A model generated the notes under the pieces. It saw only the letters and a list, made by a program, of their open reading frames with translations. It made no database searches and was not told where the DNA came from. Below are positions 1 to 11,718 of a stretch of 64,000 bases of DNA, piece by piece. Source of the DNA: Paralithodes platypus (Eukaryota > Arthropoda > Malacostraca > Decapoda > Lithodidae). How positions within the stretch are numbered: position 1 is the first letter of the stretch; the number at the start of each line of letters is the position of its first letter. Position numbers and translations under genes: made by a program. Where the stretch lies: assembly GCA_032716605.1 (NCBI GenBank), contig CM064545.1, positions 13,210,036 through 13,274,035 on the forward strand, written 5' to 3'.

Positions 1-1
1 G

Positions 2-1606
2 TATTTTTAATCTTTGTTAAATACAAGAGATGGAAGAGAAGCAGTGATTGAAGCAGAGGTGGATGGAGATAGGTTACCCAGGCCACCCAGGTGGCAGGGA
101 ATGAATGAAAGGATTGAGGAAAATGAGGTGAAAGAAGCAGTGAAACAAATGAGAGCGGGAAAAGCAGAAGGTTTGGATGGTATTGCTGTGGAGTGTATAA
201 AGAAGGGTGGAGATGTGATAATAGATTGGTTGATGAGACTTTTCAATGTGTGCTTTGCTGTGTCAATGGTACCAATAGACTGGAAGAGTGCATGTATTGT
301 GTCGTTGTACAAGGGGAAGGGAGATCGGCAGGAGTGTTCAAGTTATAGAGGTATTAGTGTATTGTCAGTGGGTGGAAAGCTGTATGGCAGGGTGTTGAGA
401 GAGAGGATAATAAAGTGTACGGAAATTGCAATAGGAGAAGAACAGTGCGGTTTTAGGAGGGGAAGAGGGTGCGTGGATCAGATGTTTGCAGTAAGACAGT
501 TTTGCGAGAAGTATTTAGAGAAGCATAAGGAGATATTTTGGGCTTTTATGGACTTGGAAAAAGCGTATGATCGTGTGGACCGTGAAGCATTGTGGAAGGT
601 GTTAAGGATTTATGAAATAGGAGGAAATTTGTTAGAAGCAGTTAAGAGTTTTTATGAAGGGAGCAGAACATGTGTGAGAGTAGGAAATGGTGAGTTGAGT
701 GAATGGTTTGAGGTAAAGGTAGGTTTGCGACAGGGTTGTGTAATGTCATCATGGCTGTTTAATATGTTTATGGTGAGGGAGGTGAAAAAGAGAACTATGG
801 GAAGAGGATTGGGTTTAGTAGGAAAGAATGGTAGAGATTGGGAGTTGAATCAGTTGCTGTTCGCTGATGACACAGCATTGGTGGCGGATTCTGATGAGAA
901 ACTGCAGCGGGTAGTCAAAGAGTTTGGTGTGGTTTGTGGAAGGAGGAAACTGAAGGTGAACGTCAATAAAAGTAAAGTAATGGTGTGTAATAGGGGAGAG
1001 CATAGGGTGAATCTAGATGTGAGGCTGGATGGGGAAATATTGGAACAAGTAGAGTGTTTTAAATATCTAGGAGGAACGATAAGAAGGAGTGGAGGTATGG
1101 AAGTGGAGGTAAAACAGAGAGTGTGTGAAGGAAGGAAGGTTTTCGGAGCAATGGGAAGTATGTGGAAGACGAGAAATCTCGGAGTGAAAGTAAAAAGTGC
1201 ACTGTATCAAGGAATTGTTGTGCCAACAGTGATGTATGGGGCTGAGACATGGGCTCTGAAGAAAAAGGAGAAAACAGGGATGGATGTGATGGAGATGAGC
1301 TGCTTGAGGAGTATGGGTGAAGTTACTCGTAGAGACAGATTGAGGAATGAAGAGATAAGTAGGAGAGTGGGGCAGCAGGAACATTTGTCAGCCAGAGTGG
1401 ACAGAAAGGTGCTGAGCTGGTATGGTTATGTTGAACGAATGGGAGATGAAAGGCTTACAAAGAGAATATGTGAGTCAGGTACAAGGGGAGATAGAAGGGC
1501 AGGAAAACCCCCATTGAGATGGAGAGACTGTGTAAGAAAAGCTTTGGATGATAGAGGAATGACTATAGATCAGGCAGGGGAAGTGGTGGTGGACAGGAGT
1601 GAATGA
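2..1606 (+). pseudogene. LINE A reverse transcriptase, degenerate
   Basis: This is the polymerase half of a LINE protein, which copies element RNA into DNA at a nicked target. Visible RT blocks, counting from base 14: MDLEKAYDRVD near residue 178, LRQGCVMSSWLF near 238 and the catalytic FADD near 283, followed by a C-terminal region with RSWYGYVERM-like and RWRDCVRKAL-like blocks typical of this LINE group. The endonuclease would lie upstream, outside the window. Compared with copy 2, a GAA codon is TAA at about bases 7-9, nine bases are missing in frame near 772, and a TGG has become TGA at the end, giving a shorter C terminus. No ATG opens the frame. Not functional. Confidence 0.85.
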
Positions 1607-1716
1607 AGAATGCTTGTGAATAGTTGAGTGAACACGTGGTCATTTGGAGTAAGGGGTTGGGCTTAAGTTGGACTAGATAATAGTCCATCAGGCGCCTGGC
1701 CCGGGGAGACGATTAC

Positions 1717-1989
1717 ATCTCCACATCTTTCCCCGTAGAACTAGGGCAGCTGAGAGCGCCCATGAATTTACACTTTCTCCTCCACAATGCAGAACTTCTG
1801 CTTATCAGAATTCATTTATCCCCAGAGCTACTACTCTTTGGAATTCACTTCCCTCGAATTGCTTTCCACAAACTTACAATCAACAAATGTTTAAATCCAG
1901 TTGTTACAAACATTTTATGAATGGAGGATGCCTTTAGGCACATGGACCTTTTTGTTTTATCTGTGTTTTTCCTTCCTCCGTTCATTGTC

Positions 1990-2024
<35 letters not shown>
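1717..2024 (+). mobile_element. LINE B 3' fragment with poly(A), nested in LINE A
   Basis: Nearly identical to 57308-57597, the 3' end of the longer LINE B copy, ending in the same TCATTGTCTCTTA plus a run of about 31 A at 1994-2024. It is heavily 5' truncated and keeps only the last part of the coding region and the UTR. LINE A copy 2 runs GACGATTA-ATATGAAGGG without interruption at this point, so the fragment is an insertion. A clear target-site duplication is not visible; at most a few A/T bases are shared. Confidence 0.85.
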
Positions 2025-2026
<2 letters not shown>

Positions 2027-2335
2027 AAGGGTGCGCCTGGAAGTGTGGTGGGAGAGCTTGTGGATGTGGCTCCGCTGCATGTCTGCCTGCCGAGATCGGA
2101 ACCTCTCCGGGTGGTTGGGGGCCGGGGGAGTGCTGGAGCGACCTTGGTGACCCTGGTCGCTGGGTCTTCTCCTGGGTGACCTGGATGTGTGTGAGTTTGT
2201 GCTTTTTATCTGTGTTTATTTGTTGTTTTATGTTGTTTTTGTGTTTTCCCTGTTCTTGCTCTGTCTTGAGTCGGCTACCCCCAAAATGGGGATTGGGCCT
2301 GAGCATATAGATAGATAGATAGATATATAGATAGA

Positions 2336-2960
2336 ACTGAAACTTGAGAATAATTCACAATAGTTTTAATAAATTATATCTTAAGACTTATTCAGAAGTA
2401 CACTAATATATTGAATGGTTAAGTATTTAAGTAAAAGTAATCCAAATATGGAAAGTCTGTTTTCACATCACAGCTGATCCTGTGACCCCTAACCCCTGTG
2501 ATTGTTCACAACTGAGGGGTTACTCCTTTCTGCCCTCCAGCTCTCAAGATCCGGTTTATATCAACTCGGGTTACGCCCTTTGTATGACGTAAAACCACTC
2601 ATTACCAGTCTACGTGTACATCTCAACCAATACCTGTGAAAGACGACTTACCTGGTTGTGGTCTCAATAATGTGACACCCCCTTTGGATAAACTTTCCAT
2701 TGTTCTATCACACGGTACACATGCGCCCTATCACGTGATGTGGGGCGACTAGGGTCTGATGATATATGCGTATCCCACGATCCTTTGGGTCAACTTCGCA
2801 TAAGCCAGGCGCCCGTCTGTCTACATGAGTGGTATTTGATACAAGAAAATACAATGTTTAATAATATGAGTTGTTATATTATGGTTATTAGAATAAAATA
2901 ATAATATATGTGTACCCTTGTACATAAGTAATTCAAGGAATAATAGTTGGATAAATTGGA
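2336..2960. other. no gene seen
   Basis: AT-rich non-coding sequence between the LINE A tail and the first recognisable DIRS codons. The stretch 2460-2830 is less AT-rich and could hold the 5' terminal repeat or leader of the DIRS-type element, but I could not match it to sequence downstream of that element. Confidence 0.5.
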
Positions 2961-3015
2961 GTGTATAACATTTCTTTAGAGGTGGAGTCACTAGTCCAGG
3001 AAATGATCACCAAGC

Positions 3016-3699
3016 ATGTCATTTGTCCCAGTCGACCCAAATTGCCCGGTATTCACTTCCAGACTCTTTCTAGTACCAAAAAGGGACAGTGTTCAAATGC
3101 GACCAGTAGTAGATCTCTCGCGTTTGAACGAATTTATTCACAATGTACCCTCCTGGATGCTCACTGTGAATCACATCAGGCTAACCCTTCCACCACTAGG
3201 GTGGATGTGCTCGTTAGACCTGACAGACGCCTACTGGCATGTCCCCATCAACAAACGGTTCCAAAAATTCGTCGCCTTGAGGATCAGACGAGAGACTTAT
3301 GTCTTTCAAAGAATGCCATTCGGGCTGAACCTGGGACCAAGAGTTTTCACAAAATTAGTCCGGCAGGGCCTCATGACAATGTTAAATCAAGGGATCATGG
3401 TGTTGTGGTACCTGGACGATTGGCTGGTAGTGGCGAAGTCAGAGAGTTTATGCAAATCCCATGTCAACTTTGTTATCAATCATGTACAAGCCCTAGGGTT
3501 CAATGTCAACTCGGCAAAGTCGCACCTTGTTCCCGCACGGGCGATTCAGTGGATAGGGCTGGACTGGGACACAGCCAATCTTACTCTCAGTCAGAGTGTG
3601 GACAACCGCAACAGATTTCGAAAGAAATTATTTGCGTTTCTCCACAGTCTGAACACGACGAGAAGAATATGGAAGTCTCTGGTTGGTTCACTCAACTGA
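3016..3699 (+). pseudogene. DIRS reverse transcriptase domain
   Basis: Contains SLDLTDAYWHVPI (first catalytic Asp), MPFGLNLGPRVFTKL and the active-site box WYLDDWLV (about residues 130-137), then the thumb motif LVGSLN. These forms are characteristic of DIRS RTs. The frame ends at a TGA (3697-3699) directly after LVGSLN, where family members continue into RNase H, so this is a premature stop. RNase H resumes in the same frame about 50 bases later, after a second stop near 3739. Confidence 0.85.
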
Positions 3700-3747
3700 A
3701 TCCAACTAACGGTGAAGTTGGGCCGATTGAAAGTAAAGTGATTAATC

Positions 3748-4680
3748 TTGGAAGGCAACAAATGTTTCCCGCTTTTGCCGGCGGGAAAATTGTGGAAAAT
3801 TCCTCTCTTAATTCACAACTTACTGTCGGTCTGGGCAAAGAGAGAAATACTACACTCAACAATGACGTGGGTTTCTCCCCCACCTATGGTATTGGTTGAC
3901 ACAGATGCTTCAGGGACAATAGGCTGGGGTTATCAGTCAAGCCTAGGCCACCAGGGGCAAGGGCTTTGGTCCCAATCCAAGAATTATCATTTCAATGTGC
4001 AAGAACTATTAGTCCCCTTGTTTTTCCTCCAAACCCACGGCGCCTCTTTGCGGGGGAAATCAGTGGCTTTTCGGATGGACAATTTCAATGCATACACTGC
4101 ATTCAAAAGCAAGGGTCAACGAGGTCTTGGAAGTTGCTAGAATTGTCAGAGAAGATCTTTGCTCTGGCGAAAAAGCTGAGCATTCATCTCCACGCTTCTT
4201 ATCTCCCAGGCGTGGCAGACGCATTGTCCCGGAGACAGAGCAACAAAGTAGAATGGGCGATCAAGCAAAACGTCTTCGACAAAAATGATTGCAGAGCCCT
4301 ACCGTCCACAAGTGGATCATTTTGCGTCCGAAGGGAACCACAGACTCCCTCTCTACCTAACCCGCCGGGGGACAACTTCGGCGGGGGGTCCAGTCGCACT
4401 GAAGGAGGACTGGAACAAATGGAGTTCCATCTATCTTTTTCCGCCTCCCGACGCTTCACTCATGTGTCAGGTAGTTCACAAACTACGGGGTTACCGAGGC
4501 CTAGTCTCGATGATCGCGCCACTATGGCCGGTGCAGACATGGTACCACCAGTTGAAAACGTGGTGCGAGAACCCGGTGTCGCTCCCGGTCTCGTACTTCC
4601 ACTTGGAAACAATTGGCAACCTAGAGACTTCGCTGACTTTTGCCTTTTGGACATTCAGAAAGCCAAATGGTTGACTCCGT
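3748..4680 (+). pseudogene. DIRS RNase H and connection region
   Basis: RNase H removes the RNA strand during reverse transcription. LVDTDASGTIGWGY (from about 3889) supplies the first catalytic Asp, FNVQELL the Glu and FRMDNFNAYTAF the next Asp; HASYLPGVADALSR near 4190 is the usual C-terminal block. The reading frame changes near 4110 and again near 4290. From 4285 a further conserved segment (VDHFASEGNHRLPLY, YLFPPPD, IAPLWPVQTWY) matches the linker seen in DIRS proteins between RNase H and the recombinase. Confidence 0.75.
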
Positions 4681-5621
4681 ATGGGGACAGTGTCACAAAT
4701 AAATTACTTAATCAATATACTATGTCGACCAGGCGTCAATACCAATCTCATTGGAAAAATTTCACAACCTGGATAGTAGAGACAGCACAAACAGACAAGT
4801 CAGCAGCTTTGGTGTTTAAGTATTTGGATTATTTGTTTGAACAACAGCGCTTTTCTTTAGTTACACTAAAAAATCATCTGTCTGCCATTAGAATCCCCTT
4901 TTACGACCTAACTGGTCTATCCATACCACAGGCGGAGGAGAAAGGGTTCATGAGGGCGTGTTTCAAGCTTCGCCCACCACCCTGTCAGCTCATGCCTTAT
5001 CACTGGACAAAGCCTTATCCTTGCTTCATTCGCGCAAATATTGTCATGCGCCGGATTTCGATTCAGTATTAAAGAAGGCTGTGTTCCTCATGGCATTGGC
5101 CACAGGAAACAGGGTGTCAGAGCTGGCAGCGATGAGCAACGAACCTAATTGCCTCAGGTTTAGTAGATTAAATGAACATGTGCAAATTGCCCCATCTCCC
5201 ACACTTGTGGCAAAAAATGAGCATAGTGAGCATGTGTTTTCGGAATTTACAATCCCGGCTCTCAAAAGGGGACATACTCATCATAATTTATGCCCGGTAC
5301 AAGCTCTCATGAAGTTTATGAGGGTTTCAAAGCCTCAACAACAAGGAGCATTGTGGGTTAATAACACAGGTACACGCATCACAAGGAGAAAACTAGTGTC
5401 CTTACTAGTCGATGTCATCAAGAAAAGTAATCCGGGTGTAGTGGGCCGAGCTCACGACATAAGGAAATAGGCAGTCTCTTTACGGTTCTTACAAATCTAT
5501 TCAATAGAGGATATTGCTAATACCAAATTGTGGGCTTCCAACCATACTTTCTTAACTCGGTACCTGTCGGTGGCCCTAGATAAACCAAAAATTACCTGTG
5601 TGGCCTTAAGGCAGCGGGTTT
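4650..5621 (+). pseudogene. DIRS tyrosine recombinase, broken at the HxxR box
   Basis: The N-terminal SAM-like core-binding part (TPYGDSVTNKLL to IRIPFYDLTGL) lies at about 4672-4920 and the catalytic part from about 4960 in another frame. The first active-site Arg is in ATGNRVSEL (codon 5111-5113) and the HxxR box is RAHDIRK (His 5453, Arg 5462). A TAG at 5468-5470 follows at once, after which the same frame continues through WASNHTFLTRYL with the nucleophile Tyr at about 5561 and a normal-looking stop at 5619-5621. All catalytic residues are therefore present, but separated by one stop and one frameshift. Confidence 0.8.
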
Positions 5622-6134
5622 AGTAGGTCTAAGTGCTATCTTAATTTTAAGTGAAAAGAAAGGGGGGGGGGGGGTGCTGGAGAACTTGACATCTAGATCC
5701 TCCGCCGGAATATGTGATAAGATCACGAGCTGTGATACTTAATGAGTCGAACTGGTTCTACAGTTCAAGAAATGTTATGTTTTATATATAAGATAACTAT
5801 TAGAGTTATAAATAGGAGATGGTAAATGAAATTGTATAAATCTCCACTATGTACAAAGTTAATTTTAAGGACATAAAACATACTCATATCATTTATGTGC
5901 CTTGAACATCATTCTATAGAATCTCAAGGTGATATTCTTTCCGATGTACCTGAAGGGTCATTGTAGCAGATTTCTTTGAAGTAACGCTCTGCTATCTTTC
6001 CCATTGTTTGCATTTTATTGTATGTAAGCAATAAACATTTATTTTGTTATATGATTCTTTTTCTCTACCTATAATAGGAAGTTGTTAGTGATGATATTGT
6101 CACGAATGTCCCCCTCCAGTCTTGAGATATCTGG
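5622..6134. other. no gene seen
   Basis: AT-rich sequence with a poly(G) run at 5664-5676. It may include the 3' terminal sequence of the DIRS element, but this could not be shown. Confidence 0.4.
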
Positions 6135-6885
6135 CATATCGTCAATGATGGAGGGGCCACTAATACATTATAGGTTTGACACCCGGAGGGGAGAAGAGAA
6201 AACCTAATATTTAGTAGTGGCCCCGAAATCGTTGACGATGTAGGGCCCTCCCAACCATCCCCTTCCCATTCGTTGATGTCTTGTCTAGTCTTGATATAGC
6301 ATTGAAGGAGGAATGGCAATGTTGGAAGCACCGTCTGGGATAGAATCCACAACAAAGACATCCACAGGATGGAAAGCTGTAATATAACAAAATTAAGTTT
6401 AACCCTCTCACGTTTTTTACGCAATTTTGAGCCTATTAGGGATACTTGAAAGCCTTTGTTACCATCAGGGTATTTAGAAACCTTTAGTTTAGTTACTTTA
6501 ACCTCTGCAGTTGTCTTTGAGTTAGCTGTGGGCAGAAAACTAATTTTGGAGAGGTAATTATAAGAGTGAGATAACTCTATTTATTATTGCTAATCTGGCA
6601 ACCTCTGCATCATAAAAACGTGAAAGGGTTAATTTTTATTTTTTATTTTTTACAAAGTGTTTTCGTAGTGAGTGCCCAATCATAAAGACGATTCCATAAG
6701 AGAATTAGCGTTGCACTTATGATGTAGGACTCTCTCTCCCTGCGGCGGGGATTTCAAATACGCTGACCGCGGGTACTTGAAAGAGGACTATTATACTAGT
6801 AGGCATATCGTCAATGATTTCGGGGCCACTACTATATATTAGGTTTTCTCTTCTCCCCTCCGGGGATCAAACCTATAATACTGTT
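6135..6885. repeat. long inverted-repeat (foldback) element
   Basis: Sequence 6167-6240 is the near-complete reverse complement of 6803-6879 (outer ends ATTATAGGTTTGA and TCAAACCTATAAT). In addition 6135-6165 (CATATCGTCAATGATGGAGG start) folds back on 6206-6240, so the left arm is itself a hairpin. No ORF lies between the arms. The interior holds a separate TTAA element (6403-6628). This looks like a non-autonomous foldback DNA transposon; the family is not recognised. Confidence 0.7.
6403..6628. mobile_element. 226-bp TTAA-flanked MITE
   Basis: TTAA at 6399-6402 and 6629-6632 bracket ends reading CCCTCTCACGTTTTT and, inverted, CCCTTTCACGTTTTT. A TTAA duplication with termini starting CCC is the signature of piggyBac-type non-autonomous elements. 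There is no coding capacity. It sits inside the foldback element. Confidence 0.75.
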
Positions 6886-7135
6886 CTGCATCTCTCCTAG
6901 TCACATGATATACTCAGCATGATAAGTTCAATGAATTAAGATACGATCTGGCATGGTTAAGAATTATATTTAGCAATTATTGCCACATTATTGTCTGTCC
7001 AATACTTTATGAAAATTGCAATCCAGTCACTAGGCCTATCTAGATAAATCTGGCTCTACTTGAAATCATCTTCAATACTACTTACTGCGGTATTGTATTC
7101 TAATGTACTTGTATACTTTTTCATACTGGTTTTAA

Positions 7136-7439
7136 CCCCCTCAGACTCATATGACGCTATCGCGTCATATGGAACTTATGCCAAAAAACTCATATGACGC
7201 TAGAGCATCATATGAACTTATCTTCATAGCTCTCTAATAAGTTTATGACGCGATTGAGCGTCATATGAGCTCAGTAAGTTAGGTAAGTTAGATGAAAATC
7301 TGTCGATTGGTGGCAACCCTAAGTTTCTCTGACTTCTAACGGTGCCGCAGTGAGGTTTTGACAGTTGTTGGGTACAGTGGCAATAATACCGTGTCTCCCG
7401 CCTCCTCGCCAGTAAGTTAACTATTCCTGTCTGAGGGGG
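7136..7439. mobile_element. 304-bp TTAA-flanked MITE with CATATGACGC words
   Basis: TTAA at 7132-7135 and 7440-7443 flank perfect 11-bp inverted ends CCCCCTCAGAC. The left half repeats CATATGACGCTA-type words around GCGTCATATG, giving nested palindromes. It has no ORF. Termini and target fit a piggyBac-type MITE. A related right end lies at 56276-56362. Confidence 0.8.
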
Positions 7440-7443
7440 TTAA

Positions 7444-8811
7444 GTAAGGGAAGGTTATGTCTTATAAATATTGTTCTTTAGTTCCCATCCCTCCCTCACT
7501 AACCCATGATCTACCAAACAGATCTGACCCATACCACTCCACCTCCACACCCATCTCTCCATCCACCCCTGAGTATAATTATATACCCGTGACTGTACAT
7601 TCCCGACTGCCAGCCGTGCCGTGCAGCCAGCCGTGTCTGGCTTCCCTAGACTCATAGGCTTAGTGAGTCCTCCATCTTGTCTGCGCATTCATGTAATTCA
7701 GAGATGCGCATATATTATATTTCAGGTTTTCGAGGGTAAATAAATACTTCCAATAACTATCTATCCTTTTATTTGAATCATGCATCTTGCTAAATATCCG
7801 TACTTAATAGAGACACATGGAAAGGTTACAAATAAACACAAACAAGTAAAAGGAACAATGAATTTCATAACGTACGTTTTCGGCGAACTAAGCAACGTGA
7901 TAAGAAGGCATGATAGGCAAGTGGACGAGAAGAGTGATAGCTGGAAGCAAGACCAAGAAAAGTATTGAACATCCCAATAGTGAATAAACATTTCTAATTG
8001 ATTTTAATGTTTTCACTCATCTTACAGTCATTTATGAATAGAATATGTCTTTGTAAATGTCATATTCAAATGTGTATAATTAACCTGAGCAACGCTTGAT
8101 AATCATATAACTGCGAAAATTTAGTTAGACTATAGGGTATAGGTCTAGTATCGTATATATTATGGTACAGTAATTGACTTAGTAGAGGTAATGAAAAAAT
8201 TAAGTGGGTATATATATCCAATTATCCATAAGGAACAAACGATGGTAGGCCTACTATTATTTGTTATGTTATATAACGGTGTGACTCTGACTTTAGTAAA
8301 GTGTGTATGCTGGGGTTGCTTAGCCTAAACCATCAATATTCAATACAGTAGCTGTGTGTAGTACGAAGAAAAAGGAAAACTAGATATTGTTCAGCAATAT
8401 TAGTACCGCGTCCATACAATATATGGCTGTGGCTGAAGCCTCAAATCGATGCCAGACACTGTTATCTTTGGTATAATTTATTTTAATGGAAGGCATGGGA
8501 AGTTTCCTATCTCCCTTCTACTGTCTCTGCCAGCGTGAATCTCAGGGTTGCCAATTTAGTTACTTTACCACTAGAGGTATTCACTTCAATCTAGCAGCTA
8601 TTTTTTACATTTAGCAACATAAATCCTAGGGATATTCAACAAAATTCAGACATATTAAATTGTAAACCTTGCAAAGCAAAGAAACCAAAACTATTATAGA
8701 GATTGTGGCATTATTCTAGCGAATTTTGCATTTATAGTAAGCTATTATATATGGCTATGTCAAGTTAGCTGATAATTATGAAGCAGTAATGCTAGACGAT
8801 GGGAATGCTGC
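7444..8811. other. no gene seen
   Basis: AT-rich sequence without a recognisable gene. Open frames of 60-80 codons on both strands (for example 7457-7657 and 7780-7968) show no domain, composition or neighbour support and are treated as chance. Confidence 0.6.
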
Positions 8812-9710
8812 ATGAGGGAGCAGAGAACCGTAGGGTAAGTCACACAGGAAGTTGTCAAAACTTTGAAGGTCCAGATCATTGTTATTAAAGTAAGCATTTG
8901 GCAAAGGAAGGAATTGTTAAAAACCTTAGCCAATACTCTGCTATTCACCAAAAATAAATTTGAATTATCATTATTATTTGGTAGGGTAGCTATGTATAGG
9001 TAGGTTGGCTAAATAATTGGTGGAATTCGTAGGGACTCTAACCTTTTTGAGAGAGTTAAATTTTAAAAATGCATGGAACTGAATGATGAAATTAAGAATT
9101 ATTAAGCAAAACTAGGGGATTGCGGGAATCCTAGACTGAAGACTGAAAACGTTGTGTGGGTACCGAATACGGTTTTAAAGTAATCTAAGAATAGACAGTT
9201 TTCAATGCTGCGGCCAAACTATTCCACCAATTTCTAATTCTTTTGGTACCAAAACGTTCGGAATTGCGAGCCTCATCCAACTACGCAGAAATGGCTTTGA
9301 TCATCCACATAGTTTTCAAGATATGGATTTTTAAGTGTATTTCGAGTTTTTTTCAAGATTGCCGGAAAATACCCCACGTGCACAGCAAATTATTTTTCAT
9401 AACATTTGCGGAGCATTAGTAGTGGAGTCCATACCAAAGCCCAGTCATTTCCTATGAGTGAGAGAGACAGTATTTATGTTTTAAATTTTTCGGGAAACCG
9501 GCTGCCACGGATCTGTTTGGCCGCCATTTTGGATGTTTAGCATGTGAAAAGTTGCCCTATACAAAAACGCACCTTGTGTGAAAGTTTGGTCCCGATCTGA
9601 CAGGCGGTTCCGGAGTTACAAACCGGCATGGAAAAATTATTTGGAAGAATAAGAAGATTTAATGATTACAATAGGAGTTCCCCACTAGGGCTCGACCCCT
9701 AATAATGTTC
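8812..9710. repeat. dispersed non-coding repeat, copy 1 (unoccupied form)
   Basis: Collinear with 24690-26305. Shared landmarks are CTTTGAAGGTCC, AAAACGTTCGGAATTGC, CCACGTGCA, GGCCGCCATTT, CGCACCTTGTGTGAAAGTTT and a final AAGATTTAATGATTACAATA. The second copy differs by a TTAA element at the point where this copy has a single TTAA (8898-8901). No protein reading is preserved, so I call it an unclassified repeat. Confidence 0.8.
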
Positions 9711-9829
9711 AGGTTACTTACATAGCTCCATTTCTCTTTAGTCCTCGCTCCGAGATTAAATAGCGCTCGACCAAAGCTTATTACCAGACACTTTACCCAT
9801 TTCCTTGCTCAAGGGAAACGGTAGGCCTA

Positions 9830-9935
9830 CCGGCTACCAGTGTATGCGAAAAACCTTCATGCCTGAGTATGGGATTGAACTCAGGTCACTCGTGGTGGGA
9901 GGCCAAGACGTTCTCCACTACACTTCCTATGTGAT
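9830..9935 (-). mobile_element. tRNA-like SINE head, minus strand
   Basis: Read on the minus strand, the segment carries an A-box-like TAGTGGAGAACG (9909-9920) and a B-box-like GAGTTCAATCC (9872-9882), about 37 bases apart, as in pol III promoters of tRNA-derived SINEs. A clean cloverleaf is not visible, so a functional tRNA gene is unlikely. The limits and tail of the element are not clear. Confidence 0.5.
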
Positions 9936-9959
9936 AAGCTGAGCAATAATTGTATTTAA

Positions 9960-11097
9960 ATTAAATTAGTAAAATTTGGCATGCTCTTTCAAAATGTTTC
10001 ATCAGAATTTATTTATCATCAATAGTTGATTTTATGAATAAAATATAAATCAGTACTTGGCAAATATCTATTTGCACACGTAACCAAAATATTAATTCTA
10101 CAAAAAATTTCAGCAAGAATTACATTTAGTACTGTTATGCCACGTTTCTGGAGAAACGTGAGATATTCTGATAAAACTTTTAACTCGCTAACTGGGTGAG
10201 GGCTGGCACTTTATTCCAATATCGATACACTAACAACAGGTAATAAACAAAAGCACATGACAAGTCAACACAATATTTTATTCAGTGGTAGCAAAGGTTC
10301 ATAATACATGTACGTCACAATAGATTAATAGTGATGGATGATAAAATAAGCACCATAATGGTTAGTACAAATTTAATATAGAGATCAAAATCTCACAAAT
10401 ACAGGTAATCAATATTAGACAACAATATAGTGAAGTCAATAGAGACAAATAAATTGGTATACCATCTAGAGGGAATTATCCTCAAAGTACATGGAAATCG
10501 TTCTAAATAGGATCTCTTAAATGTATCCGCAGAGGGTGCATAAAAGGTTTAAATACCGTCCGGTCCAGAAGGACTTAAGCACACAGTATATATCAACAGA
10601 AACTGAACAGATACAGCAATAACATAAGAACGATCTAAAACATCAAAGATTATCAGTGGTGATAATAATTCACTGACAAAGTATATATAACAGATAGATA
10701 ACAATTATCTACAAAGGTTAAGTTACGTTAACATAACATCAAATCAAATCATAACATAGAATCACTGATAATGAAGCACTCAACCTTGCTTGGCAAACGC
10801 TCACTGATTTTAATTATTAACCTGGCGACATAGACAAACAACCTCAGGTGTCGAACGAGTTATCTGAATTACGTGTAAAGGTGTTGTATATAAATCATTA
10901 GGGTATCTGGTATGTATATTTTCTCTATGACGAGCCACGGGAATCCGAAGACTCAAGAAAGTATATATATCGATATCTGGATAAAGAGGTGTAATGTTTC
11001 CCTAAAGTGGGATCACAAGATCATTCAAAAGAGAGAAGAAAAGGCTTCTCTAATTATGTTAATATAAGACACTCGGTACACCTGAGATGTTAACACA
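9960..11097. other. AT-rich region without genes; possible LTR
   Basis: No ORF or known motif. The stretch from about 10134 (TGTTATGCCACG) to about 11097 (TTAACACA) begins with TG and ends with CA and lies just 3' of a minus-strand Gypsy-type ORF remnant, where a 3' LTR would be expected. No second copy or target duplication was seen, so the LTR reading is only a suggestion. Confidence 0.25.
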
Positions 11098-11542
11098 TCA
11101 ATAAATCGCATTATCACTACGAAAATGAAGTTCACTTAAAGGAGGCACTGGAGTCACGGGGAAGAGTACTGGCTGAAGATTCGGGGTACTGTAGGTCAAC
11201 ACGGGCACGAAGTTCCTACTCAGGGCCAAACAATTCCAGGTACACTTCCTCTCGTCTCTGGACTCGGCTCCTCTCCTTTTGGTCCGCTCGGCAGACACGC
11301 ACGCTGGCCTCGGGAACAGAACTCCTTTCTTTGACCCTGGGAATCTCAATAGATTTGCCTGGGGTACTGGGTAGGGTGACTTGAATATTACTTTCCTCTA
11401 TTTGTTCTTTAGCTGGTGGACTTGCTATAGGTAAACGAGGGGAAGACGATATCTTTTGTCTTGGGGGTTTCTGTTTAGGTAAGAATTGTTCGTCAGAGAT
11501 TCCCGAAGGATCTACACGAGAAACAACTCAAGCTCTGGGTTT

Positions 11543-11714
11543 CCCTGAACCCTCCCGTGCATGATCCCCTTTCAGAGATAACCGTGGTCGCTTGGATTGC
11601 AAGTAATTTCCTGTACTCTGAAGGACTTTTGGACTTGCCCCTGAATCCTCCCGTGCGCGATCCTCTTTCAGAGATAACCATGGTTGCTTGGATTGCAAGT
11701 TCTTTCCTGAGTCT
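11543..11714. repeat. tandem duplication, period about 95 bp
   Basis: CCCTGAA-CCTCCCGTGC followed by CTTTCAGAGATAACC and GCTTGGATTGCAAGT occurs at 11543 and again at 11638. The second copy is cut by the TTAA element that starts at 11719. Confidence 0.8.
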
Positions 11715-11718
11715 TTAA

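Larger units (their letters stand above)
1..2335 (+). mobile_element. LINE A copy 1 (non-LTR retrotransposon), 5' end beyond window
   Basis: The sequence matches the minus-strand copy at 20948-23462 from its first base, so the element continues to the left of the window. The coding part ends near 1615 and is followed by a 3' UTR (1616-1715, resuming about 2024) and a TAGA-type tetranucleotide tail at 2304-2335. The UTR is interrupted by a LINE B fragment; the uninterrupted form is seen in copy 2. Short microsatellite tails in place of poly(A) are common in RTE-like LINEs, which agrees with the RT type, but the clade is an inference. Both copies are inactive. Confidence 0.85.
2961..5621 (+). 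mobile_element. DIRS-type tyrosine-recombinase retrotransposon, degenerate
   Basis: The order RT, RNase H, then tyrosine recombinase on one strand is the hallmark of DIRS-like elements, which integrate with a tyrosine recombinase instead of a DDE integrase and therefore leave no target duplication. All three domains are recognisable but spread over several frames, with stops or shifts near 3697, 3739, 4110, 4290, 4660, 4970 and 5468. The inverted terminal repeats and internal complementary region expected of the family were not located by eye. A C/G-rich run lies just after the end at 5664-5676. Confidence 0.85.

Noticed and set aside
3692..4459. Minus-strand frames over the DIRS element
   Set aside because: Recognisable RT, RNase H and recombinase motifs are all on the plus strand.
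9830..9935. Functional tRNA gene
   Set aside because: A- and B-box-like words are present, but the stems of a cloverleaf do not pair and no anticodon loop can be defined; a SINE head fits better.
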